From the NCBI GenBank assembly GCA_029204045.2, contig CM055071.1, positions 21,221,449 through 21,285,448 on the forward strand: a stretch of 64,000 nt of DNA. The letters run 5' to 3'. This document shows, in pieces, positions 54,842 to 64,000 of the stretch. This DNA comes from Tillandsia leiboldiana (taxonomy: Eukaryota > Streptophyta > Magnoliopsida > Poales > Bromeliaceae). Made by a program: the position numbers and the translations under genes. A model generated the notes under the pieces. The model was not told the DNA's origin. It saw nothing but the letters and a program-made list of their open reading frames with translations, and ran no database searches. The stretch's first letter is position 1. The number at the start of each line of letters is the position of its first letter.

Positions 54842-55880
54842 ATGGGATTCTCATGGATCATTCTTTTATTGGTCACTATGGTGCACACTCGGGCCACAAA
54901 CAAATTAAAGAGAGCTAAGAAAACACAACAAAAGGGTGAGTTTCATGTGATCAGCGACACAGAAGTAGATTGTCAAGAGATAGACTGGGACTGAATTAAC
55001 CGATGATGATGAATCAATGCCCGATGCATCGAAAGAAAAAGCACCCATGGACAAAGGTAAAGCACCTATGACTGCACCACCATCTCGGTGAAAAGGAAAC
55101 GACTTGCTCGACGGTTTGGACGAGCACGGAGTGGTTCATGGTCTAACGAACCGATTATTCCGGATTCTCCACCTCGTGAGGAACAAGTGTTCGTTAATGC
55201 GGATCGTCTAAGGGCATTGAGAATCGTGAATGCATTGGGGAGAGAGGCATGTTAATATTGAGGCTCTACGAGATCTCTCCCCTGAGTTTGGCGTTCTGAT
55301 TGAACAAGCAAATCATTCAAGTTTGTCGATTTCCAGAGTGCTTGGATACTGTCTGCATCTTGTAAGGGCCCTCTATACAAATGCACGGCACCTTCGGAGA
55401 AATTGAAAACGGTCCAATGGAATTTTACACGAATATCCAAGGCACAAGATTCAAAATTACTCCACAATTGATTGGCGAGGTTTTGGGGAATGCCTGCCAG
55501 CAAGACAGGAGTTAAGTACCTGAAGGGAAAGGTTTTGACAAACACTTTGTGGCAAATGGTTATAAAGGGAATTTGTTTGGAAGGAACGCAATAAAAGGAA
55601 GAAGAGAAATCGATAAGATCCAAAAGAACTTGTCTGGCCAGTACCGGTTTCTAAACTCGCTATATCCCATGCTCCCCTACAATATCCTTCCAAATTGCAG
55701 ACGAAAGTCTTGAGATGGGATCGAATGCTATTTTGTATCTCTTAGGAAATCCGTCTGAGGCCAATGGGGATTGGAGATGAATATAACATTCAGACATATT
55801 GGGAATAGAATGAAAGATAGTTGAGCAACCCTCATCCACTGAAAAGAATCCCTTTCCATGATATAATGAGGATCTTGAAA
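54842..55880 (+). pseudogene. Env-like ORF, error-rich first written copy
   Basis: Same sequence as 63248-64000 but with single-base insertions and deletions (for example an extra G near 54989) that break the frame. These cluster toward the gap, so they look like contig-end errors rather than real lesions. The part from about 55720 to 55880 extends further 3' than the second copy in this window. Confidence 0.7.
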
Positions 55881-55980
55881 NNNNNNNNNNNNNNNNNNNN
55901 NNNNNNNNNNNNNNNNNNNNNNNNNNNNNNNNNNNNNNNNNNNNNNNNNNNNNNNNNNNNNNNNNNNNNNNNNNNNNNNN
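55881..55980. other. Assembly gap (100 N)
   Basis: Exactly 100 N. Sequence from about 47567 to 55880 is repeated from 55981 to the end of the window. Confidence 0.99.
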
Positions 55981-57016
55981 CCTCTTGATCCGGATCCGAA
56001 CACTGAGTTTACCATCTTCCTTGAACGATCCGGATCAGTGCTTCGCAATCCGGATCCCGAACGTTGATGTTTGGTGAACTGTATGAACGATCCGGATCAG
56101 CACTTCGATCCGGATCCCGAACCTTCGTTTTTCTGGAATTGCCTGACTCGTTACGACGATCCGGATCAGTAATCCGATCCGGATCGCCGTCCGTAAAATT
56201 TCCAGAAATGTTAGGTTTTTGATTCTTATCTCCTTCCTAGGGTTTCTAACCTATAAATAGACCCTATGACTCTTCTTCTAGGGTGAATCCACATAGCCGA
56301 AATAATATAGCCGTCATTTCATATATCGGCTCTAGATCCACATATAGAGAAGAAAGGAAATCATTAGAGAATACTCTATGTTTCTTCATCTATATTGATT
56401 AGTTTGATTCTAGGTTTTCATACTCACATCTTGAGTTGAATCAAACTAATGAATACTTAGATGGTATTTCCGATCTATCTTTGATCTAAGTATTCGGCGG
56501 ATCATCACCACCCAAAAACAACGATTTACCCCAAAAATCGGCGCGTGGATTCGCGTGTCCTTGTGGATTCAAGGTTCAACCGCTCTCGTGGATTCGGAGC
56601 GAGGCACGTTCGTGGATTCGAAGGGTGCTATTGGGTGAAGACCGTGGATTCGGTCGGACGTCGTGGATTCGACGTTGGACGCCGTGGATTCGGCGTTGGG
56701 CGCAGATCGTGGATTCGAGAAGCGTCGCGGAGCGAGCGGAGAAGATCCTCTAGGAGCGTATGGAAAAGGTTGAGTCGTAAGTGTGTACGGTAAATCACCT
56801 TGTACGTGTTTTAATTCTAGTGGATTTCTGCCGTGTTATCGGTCCCGTGGTTTTTTACTCCGGTGATGGAGTTTTCCACGTAAAAATCTTGCGAGTTATT
56901 TTTATTTCCGCATTGGTTTTTATCGCAACGATTTTGAGTGTTTGTTTACGTTTACACCTATTCACCCCCCTCTAGGTGTTTTTTCCCCTATTTAGATCCT
57001 TATTAATAAACCAACA
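55981..57016 (+). mobile_element. Copia-C LTR, second written copy (5' truncated at gap)
   Basis: Matches 47567-48606 with indels concentrated in the first 400 bp. The primer-binding site at 57019-57030 is unmutated TGGTATCAGAGC. Confidence 0.85.
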
Positions 57017-57049
57017 AGTGGTATCAGAGCGGGAATAGGGTTGTAAACA

Positions 57050-60000
57050 ATGGTTGAAGGTGGAAACATCAATCGACCCCCGTTCTTGATGGAACAAATT
57101 ATGCGTACTGGAAAGTACGGATGAAAGCCTTTTTAATTTCCATCGACGAAAGGGTGTGGCAATCAATTGAAGTAGGACGGTCTAATCCAACTGAAATTAT
57201 CTCTGATGTTCGCACCTTAAAACCTAGGTCGAAATGGACCAAGGAAGAGTTAGATTCTTCTTCTTACAATGGCAAGGGAATTAATGCTATTTTAATGCCT
57301 TATCTCAAACTGAATTCTCTCGCGTCTCGGCATGTGAGACTGCGAAAGAAATCTGGGATGTTCTTCAGGTTACACATGAGGGAACTAACCTCGTGAAGAT
57401 TCAGAAACTGCAAATGCTTACGAGCAAGTTTGACTCTATCTTGATGGCAGAAAATGAATCTTTCACGGACTACTATACACGATTGCAAGACATCGTAAAC
57501 TCATGTGCTAACCTGGGAGAGAAGATTCCAGAATTTTAGATTGTAAGAAAGATCTTAAGAACTCTTCCTGAACGATTTCGCCCAAAGGTTACTGCCATTG
57601 AAACTATTAAACACCCGGACGAAATACGTGTAGAAGAATTAGTTGGTTCATTACAAACATATGAAATGACGTTTACTACTAACAATTCTTCTGGAAAGGC
57701 ATCCACTTCTAAGTCTTCAGGTTATGCGTTGAAAACAACTAAGGAAGAAGACGCGGATACATCCTCCTCAGACGATGACGAGAACCTTTCTATGGAGGAA
57801 TTTGAGAAGCAGCTCGCTCTCTTGACAAGGAAGTTTCGCCGCAACTTTTGAAGGGGTAATTCAAGTAAATCTCCATCCTTCGGAAAGTCGAACAAAGGCA
57901 AGGGTACTTCAAGTTACAAGTCAAGAAAGCAAGAGAACTTCTCAAAGGATAAGAAAAGTTCAGAGGGACAACTACAATGCTTCAAATGTCGAGGCTACGG
58001 CCACATTGCAACGGAGTGTCCCAACAAGTATCCGGCGAAGAAGAAGGCGATGCAAGTCGTCACTTGGGATGACAACTCAACGTCAAATGAGTCGTCTTCA
58101 AGTGATGAAGAAAAGAGATCCACGGCATTCCACGCGTCCATATCTTCACCCTTCATGTGCTTTATGGCAAGTACGTCCGAGTCATTGTCCAACTCCACTG
58201 TTGAAAAGAATGCAACGGACAATGAATCGGATGATTCGGAAGGTGAAGATTTTGCTTTAGCCTATCACAGACCTTTACGGGATTCAAAGAAACCGGCTAA
58301 GCAAAACAAGGGGTTGAGAGGGAGATTGCCAGGATCTCGAAGAAGAAGTAAAAAGAGTAACTTCTCTCTCGACCGATCTTGAAGTGGAAAGGGATAATTT
58401 GATAAAAGCAAATGTTTCCATTCAAGAGTCCAATGAGCAACTCGAGAAGAATTATATAGATATGGTGAACAAAGCGAACTACTTCTTGAAGCTCTACGGC
58501 GAGGCCCGACGGGAAAAATTGGAAATGACAGAGACCATTGCCAACTCAAGGATGACTTACAGCAATTTTCTTCTGGAAGGAGTAAGTGGATAAACTTCTT
58601 GGTCTTGGTCAAACAAACAAGTCCGGCCTCGGATACACTCAAACTGGAAACAGTCCAAGTTCGAGTGGGACAGTTTTTGTGCCTCAGTCGGTATCTCCTC
58701 CTCCGACACCGGAATTCAAGACAACCAACGACAACAAGCCTACTTCATCCTCTTCGGAATCGTCAAGCACTAAGGTATGTTTTCGTTGTAATTTGCAGGG
58801 CACATTGAAAGAAATTGCAAGATTGGAGCTCAAGATCAAATCAACCACATCTTGCAACTGCTACCAATAAGTTCACTCCCCGGAACTCAAAGAAGGATTT
58901 TTCTAAAGAAAAGGACATTGGTAGTACTTCAAACAAGACGATGACAAAAAGAAAAAGATCAATCATACAAGACGTCTTCATCAAGGAAAACTTCTCAACC
59001 ATTGCCAACATACTCCAAAACTCAAAAGGTTTGGGTATGCAAAGGTGAAACCCTTCCTTGTCTTTAATCGTTCTACGATTAAAATGTTGTGTAGTTTATG
59101 TAGACTATTTTTTTTTTTTTTTTTTTTTTTTTTCTTTCTTTTGGCCTACTCGTCAACCATCTTTGGGAGGTAAATGGTATATTTTCTTATTGGTTGATGA
59201 TTTCTCTCGGTATTCTTGGATAGCATTTTTAAAAGAGAAAGCTGATACTTTTGATTCTTTTCACGAGATTTGCCTTCGTATTATGATTGAAAAGAATGAA
59301 AAGATCATTCGTGTTAGAAGTGATAGAGGTGGAGAATTCATTAATTCTAAATTCATTGACTTTTGTACTTCAAACGGTATTAAGCATGAATTCTCTGCAC
59401 CCTATACACCTCAACAGAATGGTGTTGTCGAGCGCAAAAACAGGGTTGTTCAAGAGATGGCACGTGTGATGCTTCACAGCCGAAATTTACCGCTACATTT
59501 TTGGGCTGAAGCTGTGAACACTGCAATCTATGTAATTGATCGAGTTTATTTGCGCCCGGGAAACGTTAAATACACCATATGAACTATGGTGTGGTAGAAA
59601 ACCCAATATCAAATATTTTCGCATCTTCGGGAGTCGGTGTTACATTTTACGTGACCGTGAAAATCTTGGAAAGTTTGACTCACGAAGTGACGAAGGGATT
59701 TTCTTGGGGTATTCTACTAATAGTAGAGCATATCAAGTATTTAACTTGGAATCTAAGACGATCGTAGAATCTATAAATGTTAAAGTAGATGAAGCTTTTC
59801 ACTTTGCATCTAAAAAATCTACCCTCGATATCTCTCTAGATGATGATTCTCCTGCCGTTGCATCTTCTCATAATAATACTTCCAATATTAATGATGCATC
59901 TAATGGTTCTTCAAGTTTATCTAATGTACAGGAATCATCTCATTTATCTCCGAGTACTTCGTCTCAACAAATGCTACGAATCTCCAAGGATCATCCGGAA

Positions 60001-61613
60001 TCGAATATTATTGGAGATCCACAAGAAGGAGTTAGAACTCGGAGGCAGTTGGTTTGTGGATTCGCTTGCTACGTATCTTTAATCGAACCAAAGAACATAG
60101 ATGAAGCTCTTCAGGATGACTACTGGATTAAAGCAATGCAGGAAGAGCTCCATCAATTTGAGCGAAACAAGTCTGGGAATTAACGAAGCCTCCAAAGCAA
60201 CATAATGTGATAGGTACCAAATGGATCTTCAAGAACAAGAAGAATGAGGATGGTACTATCATCAGGAACAAGGCACGATTAGTTGCTCAAGGCTACTCTC
60301 AAGTAGAAGGTATAGACTTTGATGAAACATTCGCCCCTGTAGCTAGACTCGAGTCCATTCGTATACTGTTTGCTATTGCTTGTCATTTTAAAATCAAATT
60401 ATTTCAAATGGACGTTAAGAGCGCATTTCTAAATGGGTTTTTAAATGAGGAAGTTTATGTGGCTCAACCGAAAGGTTTTGTAGACCATAAACAACCTAAC
60501 CATGTTTTTTCGTTTGAAAAAGGCTCTTTACGGTCTGAAACAAGCACCGCGAGCATGGTACGAAAGGTTGACAAAGCACCTTTTGGAGAAGGGCTACACT
60601 CGAGGGGGAGCTGATAGGACTCTCTTTGTGAAGCATTATCAAAGCAATTTCATTGTAGCACAAATCTATGTCGATGACATTGTATTTGGCGCAACAGAGA
60701 TAATGATGCTTCTAAATTCGCGGAGACCATGGAAAGCGAATTTGAGATGTCCATGATGGGCGAATTGACTTATTTCCTTGGATTGCAAATTAAACAAAAT
60801 GATGAAGGTATTCACTTGAGTCAATCCAAGTATGCAATGGAGTTGGTTAAAAAGTTTGACCTTGAAAATTCGAAGGATTTTCCGACTCCAATGGGAACTA
60901 GCCACAAGGGACTTGGAAGTGAATCACAAAGTGAGAATGTAGACGAGAAACTGTATCGAAGTATGATTGGAAGTCTACTTTACCTCACGGCTAGTCGCCC
61001 GGATATATCTTTTGGTGTTGGGATCTGCGCGAGATATCAACCTGCACCAAAGGAGGTTCACCTGAAAGCGGTGAAAAGGATCATCCGGTATATCAAAGGA
61101 TCAATTAATTTCGGAATTTGGTATCCTATGGGAACAAGTTTGGATATTGTTGGATACTCAGATGCCGATTGGGCAGGATCAGTGGATGATCGGAAAAGCA
61201 CGAGTGGTGCATGCTTCTATCTTGGCCATTGCCTTGTTGCATGGCACAGTAAAAAGCAGAATTGCATAGCACTCTCGACTGCCGAAGCGGAATACATTTC
61301 AGCTGGAAGTTGTTCAACTCAACTCATTTGGATGAAAAGCGTACTGAGCGACTTCCGGATTTTAGCATCTTCGGTAACAATACTTTGTGACAACACAAGT
61401 GCAATTAACATTTCTAAAAACCCTGTGTTGCACTCTAGAACAAAACATATTGAACTTAGATATCATTTTCTTAGAGAGCTAGTTGAATCAAATATTCTTC
61501 AACTTTCATATATTCCAACTGAGGATCAATTAGCTGACATTCTAACAAAACCTTTGGATCAAAAACGTTTTATTCATTTGCGAAAAGCAATTGGAATGCT
61601 TTCCTTGAAATAA
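57050..61613 (+). pseudogene. Copia-C gag-pol, second written copy
   Basis: Carries the same two nonsense codons (TAG near 57537, TGA near 57849) and the same poly(T) scar (59108-59133) as 48640-53208. It also has about a dozen one-base indels, mostly in short homopolymers (for example near 57290, 58329, 58540, 59562, 60170, 60507 and 60696). The RNase H end (60729-61613) is intact. Confidence 0.85.
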
Positions 61614-62539
61614 ACTTCTTTTTGAAACCTTTGCTTATGATAGGTTTTGTTTTTGTCTTGTTTTGTTCATTATCTATGTTTGTACATAGGACATTAATTG
61701 AGCATAGATCATAATTGACTTTAATTGCATCTTTTCGCACATTTAGAAATTTATTATGCTTTTGCCATCATAATATTTCACTGTTGCAATGATCATTTAT
61801 GTTAATTAAATCATCTTCTGAGTGATCAAAGTCAATTTCTCTCTCAATGATCTCTTGGTATAGTCATTATCTTATTTGACTGCTTAGTCGAGTATGAAAT
61901 CGAGATCAATTTTTGGTTGAATACTTTATATCTTAAATAATTGATAGCCAATTGAGGGGGAGTCAAAGAAAAGTAAAATGCTCAAAAGATGTGGAAAGAG
62001 TTACATCCCAATGAGGAGTGAGAAAACTACCACCACATGGAGGAAAGAGCTACCACCCTCGGTCGTCCGAGTATTGTGTGCAGCTACCACATGTATACCA
62101 AGCATGGTTGCTCAAATTTTTGATTATGTAAAATGCATGTTGAAATACTTGACTCCGTCAAATTTCAAGGTTGGTATAAGGTGGGTTTTTAAAGAAAGAT
62201 GCTCAAAGAGCCACTCTCTTCAACAAATTGTCTAGATACATTATCTACTATATTTGGGATTTCAAACATCTATTGATCTTTGTATTTCATTTTCTTTACT
62301 GAATTGATGATTTGATAAAGGCATTACTCATAAGATCAAGTTAGATGTAATTGAAGGTGTTCAACTTTAAGGGATTTAATTTTGTAAATTTTCGTTTCAT
62401 TTTTGGATATTATTGATAGATTTGGCATAATCTAATTCTTGTTGTATGAAACGATGATTTTTGTTTAAAGTTGATACACATTTGTGCTTACAATCTTTTT
62501 CTGGTTTTTCTTGAATTTCTCTAAAATTTTCTAACGAAA

Positions 62540-62719
62540 AAGTTGGAGCCGATCCGGATCTGGCAAGATGATCCGGATCCCTAACGCAGGTATTCTTCTG
62601 CGGGCTGACGATCCGGATTGGACCTGCCGATCCGGATCCCGAACGCAGTTTCTCACTGCGGGTAGCCGATCCGGATCGCAAGCATGGTCTGATCCGGATC
62701 GCGGCTAGGGTTTTATAAA
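62540..62719 (+). promoter_or_regulatory. Internal promoter-like module, second written copy
   Basis: GATCCGGATC array, then TATAAA at 62714-62719. It is the same as 54143-54313. Confidence 0.6.
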
Positions 62720-62835
62720 GAACAAAAGGGTTTTGATTTCTTTTACTCCAATCTTTTGTTCCAAAGTTTCCAGAGCTTCTCTCTCTAGATTTCACCCTTC
62801 TTGGAAGCTTTCAAACTCAAGTTCTTCAACTCCAA

Positions 62836-63217
62836 GTAAGTTTTATTGATCAAAATCTCGGTTTTTCACCGTTTTTCTCTTTTCCTCCTCAAACGTGATG
62901 AAATTCTTTGATCAATTTTGTTTGTGGATGGTTTTTGATCAAATTTCTTTTGAAATAAGAACTCTGAGTAGATTAGTTTTGATTATATGCTAGGTATTCT
63001 CCTGATTAACGGATTTTTAGGCTTCGATTTCTAAAATTTCAGTTTTAGGGCATATAATAAGGATTTTCGAAAATCATGCAATTGATCTATTTTTAAAAGT
63101 CCTTTTGCAAAACTAATTTGATTCTTAGTCTCTCTACACGATAATGATTGTTTGGGTACAATTTTTCAAATTTCTGAAAATTAACAATTTTTCGCGTTCT
63201 TGAGTTGTTGCACACAG
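62836..63217 (+). other. Putative 5'-UTR intron, second written copy
   Basis: Donor and acceptor as in 54430-54811; 382 nt. Confidence 0.5.
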
Positions 63218-63247
63218 GATTTCAATCTTCTTAAGGCACTTGGATCA

Positions 63248-64000
63248 ATGGGATTCTCATGGATCATTCTTTTATTGGTCACTATGGTGCACACTCGGGC
63301 CACAAACAAATTAAAGAGAGCTAAGAAAACACAACAAAAGGGTGAGTTTCATGTGATCAGCGACACAGAAGTAGATTGTCAAGAGATAGACTGGACTGAA
63401 TTAACCGATGATGATGAATCAATGCCCGATGCATCGAAAGAAAAAGCACCCATGGACAAAGGTAAAGCACCTATGACTGCACCAACCATCTCGGTGAAAA
63501 GGAAACGACTTGCTCGACGGTTTGGACGAGCACGAGGTTTCATGTCTAACGAACCGATTATTCCGGATTCTCCACCTCGTGAGGAACAAGTGTTCGTTAA
63601 TGCGGATCGTCTAAGGGCATTTGAGAATCGTGAATGCATTGGTGAGAGGCATGTTAATATTGAGGCTCTACGAGATCTCTCCCCTGAGTTTGGCATTCTG
63701 ATTGAACAAGCAAATCTTATTCAAGTTTGTCGATTTCCAGAAGTGCTTGGATACTGTCTGCATCTTGTAAGGGCCTTCTATACAAATGCACGGCACCTTC
63801 GAGAAATTGAAAACGGTCCAATGGAATTTTACACGAATATCCAAGGCACAAGATTCAAAATTACTCCACAATTGATTGGCGAGGTTTTGGGAATGCCTGC
63901 CAGCAAGACAGGAGTTAATTACCTGAAGGGAAAGGTTTTGACAAACACTTTGTGGCAAATGGTTATAAAGGGAATTTGTTTGGAAGGAACGCAATCAACG
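63248..64000 (+). CDS. Env-like/additional ORF of Copia-C (partial, runs off window)
   Basis: Open for 251 codons from ATG 63248 to the window end. The start could instead be the MVH ATG at 63284, which is the one conserved in Copia-A. If the first ATG is used, the protein begins with a short hydrophobic run (FSWIILLLV), possibly membrane-associated. Next come an acidic stretch, a proline-rich linker, a basic cluster (KRKRLARRFGRAR) resembling a nuclear localisation signal, and a region (about residues 165-235; LVRAFYTN, FYTNIQGTRFKITPQLIGEVLGMP) that resembles the putative plant transposon protein domain (Pfam Transposase_32 type). That assignment is from memory of the family pattern. The role in the element is unknown. 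It lies downstream of pol with its own TATA box and intron. Confidence 0.65.
   Translation, partial: MGFSWIILLLVTMVHTRATNKLKRAKKTQQKGEFHVISDTEVDCQEIDWTELTDDDESMPDASKEKAPMDKGKAPMTAPTISVKRKRLARRFGRARGFMSNEPIIPDSPPREEQVFVNADRLRAFENRECIGERHVNIEALRDLSPEFGILIEQANLIQVCRFPEVLGYCLHLVRAFYTNARHLREIENGPMEFYTNIQGTRFKITPQLIGEVLGMPASKTGVNYLKGKVLTNTLWQMVIKGICLEGTQST

Larger units (their letters stand above)
47257..55880 (+). mobile_element. Copia-C: SIRE-type element with deleted protease (first written copy)
   Basis: Inserted in Copia-B; target duplication GATAT expected at 47252-47256, with the partner beyond the window. Order: LTR 47257-48606, primer-binding site 48609-48620 (one change, TGGTATCGGAGC), gag from 48640, poly(T) scar at 50660-50740, integrase-RT-RNase H frame to 53208, internal promoter module, intron, env-like ORF up to the gap. 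Confidence 0.9.

Noticed and set aside
54989..55700. Frameshifts in the env-like ORF as genuine inactivating mutations
   Set aside because: The second written copy (63248-64000) is open through the same region; the differences are one-base indels near the contig end.
57050..61613. A second independent Copia-C insertion
   Set aside because: It shares the nonsense codons and deletion scar with 48640-53208 and differs mostly by one-base indels near a gap.

Overview
This is plant nuclear DNA made almost entirely of nested LTR retrotransposons. I see no host protein-coding gene and no tRNA or rRNA gene. The evidence for a plant is a SIRE/Maximus-type Ty1/copia polyprotein, Tekay/Del-type chromovirus pol ending in a chromodomain-like tail, LTRs of 3-4 kb, primer-binding sites complementary to plant initiator Met-tRNA (TGGTATCAGAGC), and a plant-transposon-type domain in the env-like ORF. 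The density of nesting suggests pericentromeric or other heterochromatin. The species cannot be read from the window.

Layout. 1-2913 is the 3' part of a very long Tekay-like LTR that has landed in the 3' LTR of Copia-A. Copia-A (2914-12630, minus strand) has an uninterrupted 1705-residue gag-pol and a shortened env-like ORF behind its own TATA box and intron. 12631-13069 is the end of an old, divergent copia LTR. 13157-13834 and 32996-34181 are the two halves of one solo LTR (AAAAC duplications). It is split by a non-autonomous Tekay-like element (13835-32990, minus strand, GGTGT duplications) that has a gag remnant and two kinds of tandem array but no pol. 34187-37222 is a decayed Tekay-type pol with the start of its 3' LTR. 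37223-47256 is the decayed Copia-B, whose gag is split by a 4.15-kb solo LTR (39588-43739, GATGA duplications). 47257 onward is Copia-C, inserted in the RNase H region of Copia-B.

Assembly warning. Two 100-N gaps (26212-26311 and 55881-55980) are each flanked by about 8.4 kb of nearly the same sequence on both sides. Single-base indels pile up toward each gap. I read both pairs as one locus written twice (unmerged contig ends or retained haplotigs), so the true unique content is probably about 47 kb.

Most interesting. The transcribed leader of the copia LTRs appears to be a structured RNA region. It has two long perfect hairpins, one showing a compensatory base-pair change between subfamilies. 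They are followed by about eight short hairpins with a nearly invariant TGGATT loop and stems that differ in sequence but stay complementary. The same elements carry paired GATCCGGATC palindromes, often 19 bp apart, both in the LTR U3 and upstream of a second, internal TATA box that seems to drive the env-like gene through a 5'-UTR intron of about 382-385 nt.
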